Below, piece by piece: positions 41,984 through 50,459 of a stretch of 64,000 bases of DNA. This DNA is from Streptomonospora alba (GTDB lineage Bacteria; Actinomycetota; Actinomycetes; Streptosporangiales; Streptosporangiaceae). The stretch covers positions 62,001-126,000 of the forward strand of contig NZ_JROO01000014.1 in NCBI RefSeq assembly GCF_000826685.1, given 5' to 3'. How positions within the stretch are numbered: position 1 is the stretch's first letter; each line of letters starts with the position of its first letter. The notes under the pieces are model-generated. The model saw only the letters and a program-made list of their open reading frames with translations. It did no database searches and was not told the origin of the DNA. The position numbers and the translations under genes were made by a program.

Positions 41984-42760
41984 GTGGCCGCCGCCCTCGG
42001 CGCCCGCGTCACCGCACTCGAACCGCAGCGGCGCCACACCCTGCACTTCCTCGCGTTCGCCCGGCAGGCCAGCCCCGTCCACCTCGACACCGAGGTCGAC
42101 ATGCGCGCCGTGCTCGCCCATCGGGGCGGGAACGGCGCCGCCCTGCGCTACTCGGTGGTCAGCTACGTCATGCTCGCCGGAGCGCGTGCCCTCGCCCGCC
42201 ACCCCGACGCCAACGCAGCCGTCACCGGGCGCCTGCGCCCGCGCGTCGCCCGCTACCCGGCCGTGGACGTCAAGCTGGCGCTGGACAAGCGGGTGGACGG
42301 CAGGCGGGTGGTGCTCACCGTGCCGATCCCCGGCGTCGATCGTCGGAGCCTGCCCGAACTGCAGGAGGCCGTGGACCGGCTGCGCGACACCGACGCCGCC
42401 GTCCTGCCCGAGGCGGACGGGGCGCGAACGCTGATGCGGCTGCCCTTCGCCCTCGGCGGCGCCGGATTCCGCCTGGCCCTGTCCCGGCTGCGCAACCGGC
42501 CCCGCTACATGGGCACCCTGGCCGTCTCCAGCCTCGGCCACCGTCCGGTCGACGGCTTCCATTCCTACGGCGGCACCGCGGTGACGCTCGGGGTGGGGCG
42601 CATCCGCGACCTGCCGCGCGCCGAGGCCGGCGCCGTGGCGATCGTGCCGACCATGCGCCTCAGCCTCACCTTCGACCACCGCGTGGTCGACGGGGCGACG
42701 GCGGCCGACGTCCTCGCCGACGTACGCGAGAACTTGGAGGACTGCCGTGGCATGGGATGA
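41984..42760 (+). CDS. E2-like acetyltransferase of the tetronate cassette
   Basis: This 258-residue protein matches the catalytic domain of 2-oxoacid dehydrogenase E2 components, without lipoyl or subunit-binding domains. The active-site motif is LTFDHRVVDGA with His232, and the preceding region (GTLAVSSLG, GGTAVTLGVG) is typical. AbyA4/Agg4-type homologues acetylate the primary hydroxyl of the tetronate using acetyl-CoA. The gene starts with GTG two bases after the ACP stop and overlaps the hydrolase gene by 14 bases. Function is inferred from the AbyA4-like position and size. Confidence 0.88.
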   Translation: MAAALGARVTALEPQRRHTLHFLAFARQASPVHLDTEVDMRAVLAHRGGNGAALRYSVVSYVMLAGARALARHPDANAAVTGRLRPRVARYPAVDVKLALDKRVDGRRVVLTVPIPGVDRRSLPELQEAVDRLRDTDAAVLPEADGARTLMRLPFALGGAGFRLALSRLRNRPRYMGTLAVSSLGHRPVDGFHSYGGTAVTLGVGRIRDLPRAEAGAVAIVPTMRLSLTFDHRVVDGATAADVLADVRENLEDCRGMG

Positions 42761-43883
42761 CGCTCACCCCCCGGCCGACCCGGCTGCGCAGGACGACCCG
42801 CAGCGGCGCCTGGCCGAGCTGCGGGACTTCGCCCTGCTGCACGCCCGCGCCCAGGGCATCTCTCGGCGGGAGTGCCGTGATGTAGGGGCCGAAGCGGCCA
42901 CCGAATCGGACTGGGTAGCCGGCTGGAGCGACCGCGCCCGCGCGCTGCGGCGGCGGGGCGACCCCCTGGGGGCCTGCCGCCGGTACGGCATGGCCCGGTT
43001 CCCCTACGTCGACGGCCCCGAGCGCGCCCGGGCGCTCGGCGAGTGCATCGCCTCCTTCGACGACTGGCGCTGCCGGCGCGGCATCGAGCGGTTGGAGGTC
43101 GAGGGAGCCGGCCGTCGCTTCGCCTGCTGGACCGCCGGACTGGGCGGGCGGCGCCCCCTCGTCGTCGTCCTCGGCGGAATCGTCAGCATCAAGGAGCAGT
43201 GGGCCCAGTTCATCCCCGCGGCGCGTCGGTTGGGTTACGCCGTGGCCGTGACCGAGATGCCCGGGGTGGGGGAGAACCCGCTGGACTACGGCCCCGGCAG
43301 CGAGGACGTGCTCACGGCCGTGCTCGACGCCTGCGCCCAGCGGATGGAGGTGCGCACCGCACACGTCGTCGGCATGAGCTTCGGCGGCCACCTGGCGCTG
43401 CGCTGCGCCTTGGGCGACGGACGCGTGCGAGGGCTGGTCACCGTCGGAGCGCCCGTCCGGGCGCCGTTCGAAGCCCTCGTCGATCGGCGAGGGCTTCCCG
43501 GGCTGACCGCGCGCACGCTCGCCCACGTCTGCGGCGCCGGCGACGACCGCCTCCCCGCCATCCTGGCGGGCATGGCGCTCGACGCCGACCGCCTCGCCCG
43601 CCTCGACCTGCCGCTCCACTACCTGGAGAGTCTGCGCGACGAGGTCATCCCGCGTTCCGACGTCGATCTCGTGCACCGGCACGTGCGCGGCCGACGCATC
43701 GTCAGCTGCGACGACGTGCACGGCTCGCCGGCCAACGTCAATCGCACGCGTGTGTGGATGTTCGGATCGCTGCTGGCGCTGCGCGGCGCCGGCACCCGGG
43801 CCCGCGCGCTGCACGCACTGTCGGGACTGCCCGTCCGCCCGGACGACGGCTCCGGACGGACCCGAACCGGGAGCACACGATGA
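42747..43883 (+). CDS. Alpha/beta-hydrolase, eliminating enzyme of the tetronate cassette
   Basis: This 378-residue protein has a helical N-terminal third and an alpha/beta-hydrolase core with LVVVLGGIVSIKEQW, the nucleophile elbow GMSFGGHLAL (Ser211) and a late Asp-His region (CDDVHGSP). Homologues AbyA5/Agg5 eliminate acetate from the acetylated tetronate to give an exocyclic double bond. GTG 42747 follows GGAGG. It overlaps the thioesterase gene by four bases (ATGA). The resemblance to AbyA5 is by length, fold and gene order; the elimination role is inferred. Confidence 0.87.
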   Translation: MAWDDAHPPADPAAQDDPQRRLAELRDFALLHARAQGISRRECRDVGAEAATESDWVAGWSDRARALRRRGDPLGACRRYGMARFPYVDGPERARALGECIASFDDWRCRRGIERLEVEGAGRRFACWTAGLGGRRPLVVVLGGIVSIKEQWAQFIPAARRLGYAVAVTEMPGVGENPLDYGPGSEDVLTAVLDACAQRMEVRTAHVVGMSFGGHLALRCALGDGRVRGLVTVGAPVRAPFEALVDRRGLPGLTARTLAHVCGAGDDRLPAILAGMALDADRLARLDLPLHYLESLRDEVIPRSDVDLVHRHVRGRRIVSCDDVHGSPANVNRTRVWMFGSLLALRGAGTRARALHALSGLPVRPDDGSGRTRTGSTR

Positions 43884-44713
43884 CCGAGAGGCGATCCGCG
43901 GCCATGCCGGAACCGGCCGCCGCGGTGGCAGAGCCCGCCGGAGTATCGCCGCGCCCGGCACACGGCGGCGCCTACCTCGGCCCCGAGGCCTACGAGGGCG
44001 GACTGCGGGTGGTCTGCTTCCACCACGCCGGCGGCGGCGCCTCGGGGTTTCGCGCCTGGCGCGGCGCTTTCGGCCCCGACGTCGCGGTCTGCCCCGTCCA
44101 GCTGCCGGGCCGGGAGAGCCGGCGCCGCGAGCGGCCCTTCACCGATATCGGCGCCCTCGTGGCCGAACTCGACCGTGAACTGGACGAGGTGCTGGAAGAA
44201 CCGCACCTGCTCTTCGGCCACAGCATGGGGGCGCTGGTGGCCTACCGGCTCGCGCTGCGCCGTATGCGCCGCGGCGCCCGACCGGCCCTGGGGCTGGCGG
44301 CGGCCTGCTACCCCGCGCCGAGGCGGGCGGCCTCGGGCGGCATCGGTACCTGGGCCCTGGCCGACGACGAGACGCTGGCCGGCCTCCTCGCCGACGCGGG
44401 CGGTGTCCCCGCCGAGCTGCTCCGGCACCGTTCCCTGCTGCGCGCGCTACTCGGCGCGGTGCGCGCCGACCTTGGGGTGTGCACCACCCACCGGGCGCAG
44501 GACGCGGGGACGCTGGACATCCCCGTGCACGTGTTCGGAGGGCGCGGCGACAGGATCGTGGCTCCGGAAGCGCTGGCCGGATGGGCGCAGTGCACGGCGG
44601 ACCGCTTCACCCTGCGGATGCTGGAGGGTGGCCACTTCTTCCCGGTCCGCACCCCGGGAGAGCTGCTCGCAGAGCTGGGGCCGGTGGTCGCCGCGGCACG
44701 CGCCCGGTCCTGA
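43880..44713 (+). CDS. Type II thioesterase
   Basis: This 277-residue alpha/beta hydrolase of the RifR/GrsT type has LRVVCFHHAGGGASGFRAW, VQLPGRESRRRE, the nucleophile GHSMGALVAYRLAL (Ser115) and a C-terminal GGHFFP with the catalytic His. It should clear misprimed ACPs in the cluster. A Pro/Ala-rich N-terminal extension of about 40 residues is longer than usual. It is the last gene of the rightward operon and is followed by a strong terminator facing the P450 gene. Confidence 0.92.
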   Translation: MTERRSAAMPEPAAAVAEPAGVSPRPAHGGAYLGPEAYEGGLRVVCFHHAGGGASGFRAWRGAFGPDVAVCPVQLPGRESRRRERPFTDIGALVAELDRELDEVLEEPHLLFGHSMGALVAYRLALRRMRRGARPALGLAAACYPAPRRAASGGIGTWALADDETLAGLLADAGGVPAELLRHRSLLRALLGAVRADLGVCTTHRAQDAGTLDIPVHVFGGRGDRIVAPEALAGWAQCTADRFTLRMLEGGHFFPVRTPGELLAELGPVVAAARARS

Positions 44714-44795
44714 CGGCGAGCCCCGGCGGTGAGCCCTGACGGCGCCGGAGCGTGGGCTCCGACGCCGCCGGCGCGCTGGGAAGAGGCCGCGTACC

Positions 44796-44832
44796 GTCCG
44801 GCGCCGCCGTTGTGTCAGCGGCGGCGCCGGAC
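44796..44832. terminator. Terminator between convergent thioesterase and P450
   Basis: GTCCGGCGCCGCCG (44796-44809) pairs perfectly with CGGCGGCGCCGGAC (44819-44832) around a 9-base loop. It lies between the end of the biosynthetic operon and the convergent P450 gene. Confidence 0.75.
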
Positions 44833-44840
44833 CGCGGCGG

Positions 44841-46037
44841 TCACCACGAGACCGGGAGTTCGCGCAGACTGTGCACCATCATCCCGCGGGTCATCTCCAG
44901 CTCGTCCGCCTCGGCGTCGAGTGCGAGCCCGGGGAAGCGGCGAAAGAGCGTGCTCAGCGAGATCTGCAGCTCGGCCCGCGCGAGGGCGGCCCCGATGCAG
45001 TAGTGCACGCCGTGGCCGAAGGCGATGTGCTGCTGGTCGGGCCGGTCGATGTCGAAGGAGTGGGGGTCGTCGAAACGCCGGTGGTCGTGGTTGGCCCCGG
45101 GGACCGAGGCGACGACGGCCGCCCCCGCGGGGATCGTGGTACCGGCGACCTCGACATCCTCCAGGGTGACCCGCAGCGGCCCGCCGTCGCCGATCGGGTT
45201 GACCCGCAGGATCTCCTCGACGATGTCGTCGATGCGCTCGGGCGACTCCTTCAGAGTCCGGACGGCGCCGGGGTGCAGCAGGAGGCTGAGGGCCCCGCTG
45301 CCGATGACCGTGGCCGTGGTCTCGTGCCCGGCGACCAGCAGCGTCATCCCCATCATCATGAGTTCGTGCTCGGAGAGCCGCTCCTCTTCCTCGGCCCGCA
45401 CCAATGCGCTGATCAGGTCGTCCCCGGTACCGTCGGCGCGTTTGGCCGCGATGAGCTCCTGGAAATAGCCGGCCAGGCTGGCCATGTCGTGCAGCGCCTC
45501 GTCCTCGGTGTGCGAGGTGAGCGAGACGATGCCCTCGGACCACTTCTGGAACTTGTCGTGGTCGGCGAAGGGTACGCCCAGCAGTTCGCAGATGACCCGC
45601 ACCGGCAGCGGGAACGCCAGGGATCCGATCAACTCGGCGGGCGGGCCCTGCTTCTCCATCGCGTCGAGGAGTTCGTCGGTGATGCGCTGGATGTGGGTGC
45701 GCAGGCCGTTGATGCGCCGGGCGGTGAACTCCTTGGCCACCAGGCGGCGCAGGCGCGTGTGCTCGGGGGGATCCATGGTGAACAGCCCGCCGCTGACCGG
45801 GCGCGCCGACGTGAGCCGGGGCGCGTCCGGCTCGGCCGTGGCGGCGCGGCTGAACCTCGGGTCGGCCAGCACGGAGTAGACGTCGTCGAACCGGCTGACC
45901 ACCCAGCCCTCGTCGCCGCTGGGGAAGGCCGCGCGGGCGACCGGCTCCTTCTCGCGCAGGTGCCGGTAGATCGGAGGGATCTCGGTGACGGAGTACCGCG
46001 TGAAGGGGTAGGGGTGCGGTTTCTGCTCGTGTTCCAT
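44841..46037 (-). CDS. Cytochrome P450, cluster tailoring enzyme
   Basis: This 398-residue P450 has the I-helix LLVAGHETTATVIG, the E-x-x-R in VEEILRVNPIG, and the heme loop FGHGVHYCIGAALARAE with its Cys near residue 347. The N-terminus and length suit a CYP105/107-like macrolide or polyketide hydroxylase. It is the last gene of the leftward group SARP, flavin monooxygenase, P450, starting 13 bases after the monooxygenase stop. It probably oxidises the tetronate product; the site is unknown. Confidence 0.93.
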   Translation of the reverse strand: MEHEQKPHPYPFTRYSVTEIPPIYRHLREKEPVARAAFPSGDEGWVVSRFDDVYSVLADPRFSRAATAEPDAPRLTSARPVSGGLFTMDPPEHTRLRRLVAKEFTARRINGLRTHIQRITDELLDAMEKQGPPAELIGSLAFPLPVRVICELLGVPFADHDKFQKWSEGIVSLTSHTEDEALHDMASLAGYFQELIAAKRADGTGDDLISALVRAEEEERLSEHELMMMGMTLLVAGHETTATVIGSGALSLLLHPGAVRTLKESPERIDDIVEEILRVNPIGDGGPLRVTLEDVEVAGTTIPAGAAVVASVPGANHDHRRFDDPHSFDIDRPDQQHIAFGHGVHYCIGAALARAELQISLSTLFRRFPGLALDAEADELEMTRGMMVHSLRELPVSW

Positions 46038-46050
46038 GCTGCCCTCCGAG

Positions 46051-47283
46051 TCAGGCGTGGACGGATCGGTGCTTGTGCTGGCGCTGGATCCGGAAGTAGA
46101 TCCGGCGGAAGACGGCGTCGCGCAGTGCCGTCACCCGCTCGGCCGTGCGGTACAGGCGCTGGCGCAGCAGCACCAGGGCCGGATTGCCCAGCGTGAACGC
46201 CTTCTCTTGGCGCAGCTGGAGCGAGCGGGTGGTGCGTACCTCGGCTTCGCGGTCGCGCTGGAACGCGGCCGTGGCGTGGTCCGCGGCCTCGCGGGCGTCG
46301 GCCCCCCGCAGGGCCCGGGCGAGCCGCGGAGCGAGATCGACGGCGTCGACGATCGCGTGGTTGACGCCCTGGCCGAGGATCGGGGAGAAGGTGTGCGCCG
46401 CGTCGCCGACCACCGCGAACCCGGGGCGCTGCCACGTGGGCACGACGGTGGTGAAGATGTCGAGCACGCTGGTGGCCGACCACGAGTCGACCTCGGAGCG
46501 CACGATCGACTTCAACTCGGGCGCGAGCTCGTCGAGCCGTTCGTGCAGCCCGCCGATACCGCTGCGCCGGATCTCCTTCAGCCCGCCCTTGGGGATGTTG
46601 AAACCGACGCGCACCATGTCCGGGTAGGTCGGCAGGAACACGCCGTTGCGGTCGCCCCGCAGCCGGATCCGGTAGGTGCTGCGCTCCCACTCGTCGGGAA
46701 AGGGGGTCTTCAGCCAGACCACGTCGCGGTCCTGAGGGATCGTGCGGAAGTCGAGGCCGGCCATCGCGCGCAGCTTGCTGTAGCGGCCGTCGGCGGCCAC
46801 GGTGAGCGTCGCGTCGATTTCGACCTCTGAATCCGGGCCCGTGGCCTGGACGCCGCTGACACGGTCGCCGGAATAGCGCAGGCCGGTCACGCGTGTGCGA
46901 GGCAGGAACGTGAAGGACTCGTGCTGTCGGGCCTCGCCCAGCATGGTCTCCAGCAGATTGTGTTGGGGGATCTCCAGCGGGTAGCGCTGGGGGTAGTCGA
47001 AGTCGCCGAAGTCGACGTTGAGAACGCGGCGCCCTCCGTCGTCGATCTCCATCCGGCGCACCTGCAGATATCCGCGATCGCGGGCCTGCTCGAGAACGCC
47101 CATTTCATTCAGCAGGTAGGCGCAGTCCGGCGAGATGGTTTCACCGCGGAACGAACGGTTGAAATGGCCGCTCTGCTCGACGACGGCCACGCGTATGCCG
47201 CTGCGGGCCAGCAGCAGGGCGAGTGAAAGACCTCCCGGGCCGCCGCCCACCACGCACACCTGAGTCGACACCGTCATCGTCAT
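46051..47283 (-). CDS. FAD-dependent monooxygenase (class A type)
   Basis: This 410-residue flavoprotein has the FAD-binding GGGPGGLSLALLLARSG at the N-terminus, the middle VAADGRYSKLRAMAG segment (DG motif) and the GDAAHTFSPILGQGVNHAI motif that binds the flavin ribityl chain. It resembles aromatic hydroxylases and polyketide epoxidases; the SFRGET patch recalls geranylgeranyl-reductase/halogenase relatives, but the tryptophan halogenase WxWxIP motif is absent. ATG 47283 is used. It should oxidise the polyketide together with the P450 downstream. Confidence 0.88.
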   Translation of the reverse strand: MTMTVSTQVCVVGGGPGGLSLALLLARSGIRVAVVEQSGHFNRSFRGETISPDCAYLLNEMGVLEQARDRGYLQVRRMEIDDGGRRVLNVDFGDFDYPQRYPLEIPQHNLLETMLGEARQHESFTFLPRTRVTGLRYSGDRVSGVQATGPDSEVEIDATLTVAADGRYSKLRAMAGLDFRTIPQDRDVVWLKTPFPDEWERSTYRIRLRGDRNGVFLPTYPDMVRVGFNIPKGGLKEIRRSGIGGLHERLDELAPELKSIVRSEVDSWSATSVLDIFTTVVPTWQRPGFAVVGDAAHTFSPILGQGVNHAIVDAVDLAPRLARALRGADAREAADHATAAFQRDREAEVRTTRSLQLRQEKAFTLGNPALVLLRQRLYRTAERVTALRDAVFRRIYFRIQRQHKHRSVHA

Positions 47284-47439
47284 AGGGACCGGCCCTTTCG
47301 CAGCGAATGTCTGGTACCCGATGCTAGGAACGGCGCCTTGGGGCCCCCTTGCCCCACCCCTTGTGTCCGCCTTGCGGGGACCTTGCGGCGGAAGCGGCGG
47401 CCGTGTCACGGAGCGGGCCGGCCATGCGGCGAGGCCGGC

Positions 47440-48183
47440 TCATTCCCCCGCGAGAATCTTCTGCTGCATACCTTGCAACCGCTGCCCCGGGTCCAGTCCC
47501 AATTCATCTCGAAGCAACGATTGCGTGCGATGGTAAACGTCCAGCGCTTCGACCTGGCGTTCGGCCTTGTACAGCGCGAGCATGAGCTGGTATTGGAAGG
47601 TTTCGTGGAAGGGGTGCTCCTCGGACAGGGCGCGGAGCTCGCCGATGATCCTGCTGTAGCGGCCCAGCCGCATCTCCGCCTCGTTGCGAAGTTCGATCAG
47701 CGACAGGCGCGATTCGCGGATCCGGTTCTCCATACCCGAGAGGATGGGGCCGCGCGGAGCGTCGGAGAACGCGTCGTCCCGCCACACGGCCAGTGCGCCG
47801 TCGAACTGCCGGAGCGCCTCGCGGTAGGCCCCCTCCTCGAATTCAGCGCTGCCGGCGCGGTACATCCGCAGGAACTCATGGAAGTCGATGCTCTGCTGCC
47901 CGACCTTCAGCAGGTAGCCGGGATGGCGGGTCTCCAGTGGAAGGCCCCGGCCGCACAGCCGGTTCAATTCCTTGCGGAGTTGCGATACGTATACGTAGAG
48001 AGAGGAATGTGCGCTCTTGGGAGGTTCTTCGCCCCAGAGTTCGGTGACGAGCTGGTCGGTGCTCACCACCCTTCCGGGCAGGGCGAGAAGCGTAGCGAGA
48101 AGCGTCTTGATTTTGGCTGCCGAGGGGGTGTATGTTTCCCCGTCTGCATCGACCTGCACGTTCCCGAGTATCTTGAACCGCAC
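47440..48183 (-). CDS. SARP-family transcriptional activator
   Basis: This 247-residue activator has an N-terminal OmpR-like winged helix (MRFKILGNVQVDADGETYTPSAAKIKTLLATLL in parts; ELWGEEPPKSAHSSLYVYVSQLRKEL). The bacterial transcriptional activation domain follows (ERQVEALDVYHRTQSLLRDELGLDPG). The size matches small SARPs such as ActII-ORF4 and RedD, without ATPase or TPR extensions. GTG 48183 has GGGAG upstream. It heads the leftward tailoring genes and probably activates both operons of the cluster. Its coding sequence is visibly less GC-rich than its neighbours. Confidence 0.93.
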   Translation of the reverse strand: MRFKILGNVQVDADGETYTPSAAKIKTLLATLLALPGRVVSTDQLVTELWGEEPPKSAHSSLYVYVSQLRKELNRLCGRGLPLETRHPGYLLKVGQQSIDFHEFLRMYRAGSAEFEEGAYREALRQFDGALAVWRDDAFSDAPRGPILSGMENRIRESRLSLIELRNEAEMRLGRYSRIIGELRALSEEHPFHETFQYQLMLALYKAERQVEALDVYHRTQSLLRDELGLDPGQRLQGMQQKILAGE

Positions 48184-48518
48184 TGAGCACTCCCGTCGGG
48201 TTGTGGGTTGCCATCCTCAGCCGCGACTGCACGGAGACCCGTCGTCGGCAGCATCGGCCATCCGGGTTAAGTGATTATTAATTCCGTGTTTCAGGCGGCA
48301 TGGAAACGACCGCCCGACAAAAACAATTACATATTCGAACCGCGCGGGTACAGAGCGTGACGGTGCGTTGCTCGACTTAAGGATATTGTTTGGCGGGGGC
48401 CAAGACAAACCCCCGAATCCAGCTCTAGTATTCATTTGGCCGGTCTTAAGCACGGGAAACGGCCCGCAGCGGCGCCGGTGTTCACCGCATCTTTATTCAG
48501 TTTTTTCAGGGAGAGCGA
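48184..48518. promoter_or_regulatory. AT-rich divergent promoter region of the SARP gene
   Basis: These 335 bases are clearly poorer in G+C than the rest of the window, with runs such as GTGATTATTAATTCC and AACAATTACATATTCG. They separate the SARP gene from the divergent small membrane-protein gene and contain no gene I recognise. Inverted elements include GTTTG...CAAAC and GGGGG...CCCCC around 48390-48412. The region probably integrates signals that start cluster expression. Confidence 0.5.
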
Positions 48519-48974
48519 ATGAAAAATGAAACCCCTTCGCGTTCTTCGGTCGCACCGGCGGCGCGGCGCACGACCGCGGCGCGCGTGCTGATGGGGGTGG
48601 CGAGTGCGAGTGCCCTGGCGGCAGCGGCAGCGGCGGTGCCGGCCGTCTTCGAGGCGGGAGGCGACCGGCTGATGGCCGAGACCTGGCGCCTCTACGGCTT
48701 CCTCGTCTTCGCCGCCCTGTTCGCGCTGCTGGCATGGCGCCCGCTGCACTACCGGTGGGTGTGGGAGATCGTGATCGCCAACAAGGCGCTGCTGGCCCTG
48801 ACGGCGACCGCGTTCGCCGCCGGGGCACTCGGCCCGGGCGAGGTCGCCGGGGCCGCCGCCGCAGCGATCGCCGACAGCGTCCTGGCCGTGGTCGCCGCCA
48901 CCGCCTACGTCCTCTGCCGCGGCTGGCGGGCCGGTCCCCGCGGCACGGCCCCGGTCGGCGCACCGCCGGTCTGA
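48519..48974 (+). CDS. Small membrane protein of unknown function
   Basis: I do not recognise this 151-residue protein. It has a basic, Ser/Arg-rich N-terminus and about four hydrophobic segments (VLMGVASASALAAAAAA, LYGFLVFAALFALLAW, ALLALTATAFAAGAL, IADSVLAVVAATAYVLC), suggesting a small integral membrane protein. ATG 48519 follows GGGAGAG. It is divergent from the SARP gene and may share its regulatory region. Its stop codon lies inside a 19-base perfect hairpin. A link to the cluster (export or immunity) is possible but has no support beyond position. Confidence 0.7.
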   Translation: MKNETPSRSSVAPAARRTTAARVLMGVASASALAAAAAAVPAVFEAGGDRLMAETWRLYGFLVFAALFALLAWRPLHYRWVWEIVIANKALLALTATAFAAGALGPGEVAGAAAAAIADSVLAVVAATAYVLCRGWRAGPRGTAPVGAPPV

Positions 48975-49008
48975 GGCCGCCCGGCGCCGCGCCGGGCGGC
49001 CTCAGACC
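48968..49008 (+). terminator. 19-bp perfect hairpin over the stop codon
   Basis: The arm at 48968-48986 (GGTCTGAGGCCGCCCGGCG) is exactly complementary to 48990-49008, with a 3-base loop. The stop codon of the membrane-protein gene (48972-48974) lies inside the left arm. It likely terminates transcription at the right border of the cluster region. Confidence 0.7.
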
Positions 49009-49151
49009 CTGTGCGGGAGCGGCGGCGGTGGGGGAGCGGTGCGCTGCACAGACGCAGGAAGGGCGCTACGATCGCCGCGCGGGAGCCCGGCGCCGCGCCG
49101 CGCCGCGCGCTCAACCGCGCACATCCGCCGCCGAGACCCCACGCTGATTCC

Positions 49152-50336
49152 ATGACCACTGACTCCGCAGACGCTCCCTGGCGGGGGATCGCCCGCCCCG
49201 CCGACCGCCGCTCCGAGGTCGGACCGATCGAGCTCTTCTTCGACCTGGTCTACGTCTTCGCCATCATCCAGCTCTCGCACGTGCTCGTGGCCCATCTGAG
49301 CTGGCAGGGCTTCGCCGAGACCGCCGTCGTCTTCGCCGCCGTGTGGTGGGGGTGGAACTACACCGCGTGGGCGATGAACTGGCTGAACCCCTCCAACACC
49401 CGCGTCCAGCTACTCAACGCCGTGCTCATGCTGGCCGCGCTGGGCATGGCCGTGGCCATCCCCGGCGCCTTCGGCGACTCCGGTCTGCTGTTCGCCGGCT
49501 GCTTCGTCTTCATGGGGATCCTGCGGCCGGTCTTCATGATCGTCGGGTTCACGGGGCGCCGGCTCGCGTCGAACTACACCGCCCTGCTGGCCTTCTCCGC
49601 GCTGGCCGGCGCCGCCTGGATCGCCGGCGCACTTCTGCCGCCGGACGTACGGCTGTGGGTGTGGCTGCTGGCGGTCGCCATCGACTACGCGGGCCCGCTG
49701 GTCAACTTCCGCATCCCCGGTGTGGTCAGCGCGCCGATGGAGCGCTGGGACACCGATCCCGACCACCTCGCCGAGCGCAATCGGCTCGTGTTCATCATCG
49801 CCCTGGGCGAGTCGATTCTGATGATGGGCGGTGCCCTGGCCGACGAAGGGGTGCTGGAGGCGGGCAACCTGATCAGCCTGCTGCTGGGCTTCGCCGGGCT
49901 GACCGTGCTGTGGTGGAACTACTTCGCGCTGGCCGGGCACGAGGTCACCGGCCGCCACGGCGGGACGGGAGCGCTGCGCTTCGCCTTCGCCTATGCGCAC
50001 GCGCTGATGGTCCTGGGCGCCATCGTGGTCGCGGTCTCCATGGAGCTGCGGCTCACCCACGACCACCTCACGCCCTCCCTTGTGCTCGTGGCGGTGGGCG
50101 GGCCGCTGATCTACCTGGCGGGCAACCTGCTGTTCCTGCGCTCGCGCTTCGGCCGGATGGCCCGCTCCCGCTTCGTCGCCGCCGCTTTGCTGGTCGTCAT
50201 CGGCGCTGCCGGGATCATCTTCTACGAGGACCTGCCCGTCACGGCGGTCACCCTGCCGGTGCTGCTTGTGATGGCCTCCCTGGCGGTCCTCACGGCCCGC
50301 TCCCGCGCGGCGGGAGGCGGTGCGCCCTCGCATTGA
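49152..50336 (+). CDS. LtrA-type low-temperature requirement membrane protein
   Basis: This 394-residue polytopic membrane protein has the LtrA signature near the N-terminus (VGPIELFFDLVYVFAIIQLSH) followed by about ten hydrophobic helices, the WWGWNYTAWAMNWL block and LVFIIALGESILMMG. LtrA was linked to growth at low temperature in Listeria; the biochemical role is unknown. ATG 49152 is chosen because the 47 upstream codons are Arg-rich and unlike the family. It converges with the DUF1697 gene. Confidence 0.9.
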   Translation: MTTDSADAPWRGIARPADRRSEVGPIELFFDLVYVFAIIQLSHVLVAHLSWQGFAETAVVFAAVWWGWNYTAWAMNWLNPSNTRVQLLNAVLMLAALGMAVAIPGAFGDSGLLFAGCFVFMGILRPVFMIVGFTGRRLASNYTALLAFSALAGAAWIAGALLPPDVRLWVWLLAVAIDYAGPLVNFRIPGVVSAPMERWDTDPDHLAERNRLVFIIALGESILMMGGALADEGVLEAGNLISLLLGFAGLTVLWWNYFALAGHEVTGRHGGTGALRFAFAYAHALMVLGAIVVAVSMELRLTHDHLTPSLVLVAVGGPLIYLAGNLLFLRSRFGRMARSRFVAAALLVVIGAAGIIFYEDLPVTAVTLPVLLVMASLAVLTARSRAAGGGAPSH

Positions 50337-50459
50337 AGCCGAAGCGGTCCCGGGACCGCGCGGCCGCGCGCCGTTAGCGGCGGGAGCGCTCAGCGCGAGG
50401 CCGCGGCCGGAAACCGTCCGCGGGCGCCCCGGTGGGACTCCGCCGGTGCGCCCGCGGAT

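Noticed and set aside
30316-44713. Diels-Alderase (AbyU-like) gene for spirotetronate formation
   Set aside because: No small beta-barrel AbyU-like protein is encoded in the operon or its flanks, and the single-module PKS is too short for a classical spirotetronate macrocycle.
46051-47283. Flavin-dependent halogenase
   Set aside because: The FAD motifs are present, but the WxWxIP halogenase signature is not; a monooxygenase is the safer call.
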